DNA from: Porphyrobacter sp. UBA7686
GTDB taxonomy: Bacteria; Pseudomonadota; Alphaproteobacteria; Sphingomonadales; Sphingomonadaceae
Length of the DNA stretch: 13,181 nt
Assembly: GCA_002482865.1 (NCBI GenBank)
Contig: DLGU01000054.1
Span: 1 to 13,181, forward strand
Reading direction: 5' to 3'
Part shown: positions 13,130-13,181 of the stretch, in pieces
Layout of the letters: every line of letters starts with the position of its first letter
Position numbering within the stretch: position 1 is the first letter of the stretch
Notes under the pieces: model-generated
What the model saw: the letters and a program-made list of their open reading frames with translations, nothing else
Told to the model about the DNA's origin: nothing
The model's database searches: none
Made by a program: the position numbers and the translations under genes

Positions 13130-13181
13130 ACTCGAAAAATGGCGGAATTCTGCGGTTTCGATGCTTTCACCCCGCAAACAG

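Noticed and set aside
13051..13170. Forty-residue N-terminal extension of the first microprotein
   Set aside because: It crosses the sigma-54 promoter and leader; the internal ATG has a strong ribosome binding site and gives a product of the same length as its paralog.
1..13181. CRISPR array, insertion sequence, prophage or defence island
   Set aside because: No regularly spaced direct repeats, transposase, integrase or nuclease genes are seen; the content is housekeeping-like throughout.

Overview
The window is GC-rich, densely coding bacterial chromosome. It most resembles an alphaproteobacterium of the order Sphingomonadales, probably Erythrobacteraceae. Four things support this: a circularly permuted two-piece tmRNA gene with an alphaproteobacterial-type tag (ANDNEALAIAA), intergenic palindromes of the kind common in sphingomonads, single-subunit AstA, and protein sequences of alphaproteobacterial character. 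No phage, transposon, CRISPR array or tRNA gene is seen. The placement is by recognition, not by a search.

Layout. Positions 1-111 hold the 3' end of rsmA. On the minus strand, glcB (malate synthase G) is followed closely by a periplasmic M15-type peptidase gene. Divergent from glcB is a tightly packed plus-strand unit: an M20 metallohydrolase, astA and astB. The first two overlap at TTGA. A palindromic repeat separates astA from astB. AstA and AstB are the first two steps of the arginine succinyltransferase (AST) pathway; astC, astD and astE are not in the window, and the M20 enzyme sits where a desuccinylase might be expected. A small two-helix membrane protein follows.

The stretch 7161-7748 has no protein gene. 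It holds ssrA on the minus strand, in the order acceptor RNA, 38-nt intervening segment, coding RNA. The acceptor stem, encoded CCA, G-U identity pair and tag frame are all readable. A second palindromic repeat follows, then mscL.

Divergent from mscL is a four-gene cluster: a LemA-type lipoprotein and three consecutive TPM-domain proteins (a short lipoprotein-like one, a membrane-anchored one with a Gly-rich tail, and one whose fold is interrupted by two membrane segments). A third palindromic repeat separates this from a Nudix hydrolase and an SDR oxidoreductase, which are 3 nt apart.

The right end is the most interesting part. A minus-strand transcription unit runs from a near-consensus sigma-54 promoter (13113-13129) through two tandem paralogous 37-residue proteins and a short PspC-domain protein to an intrinsic terminator whose U-tract overlaps the SDR stop codon. 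It looks like a compact phage-shock-type envelope-stress operon whose twin microproteins are too short for most gene finders and are, as far as I know, undescribed. Each could be a single-span membrane protein or, alternatively, a precursor cut after Ala-Tyr-Ala to release a decapeptide.
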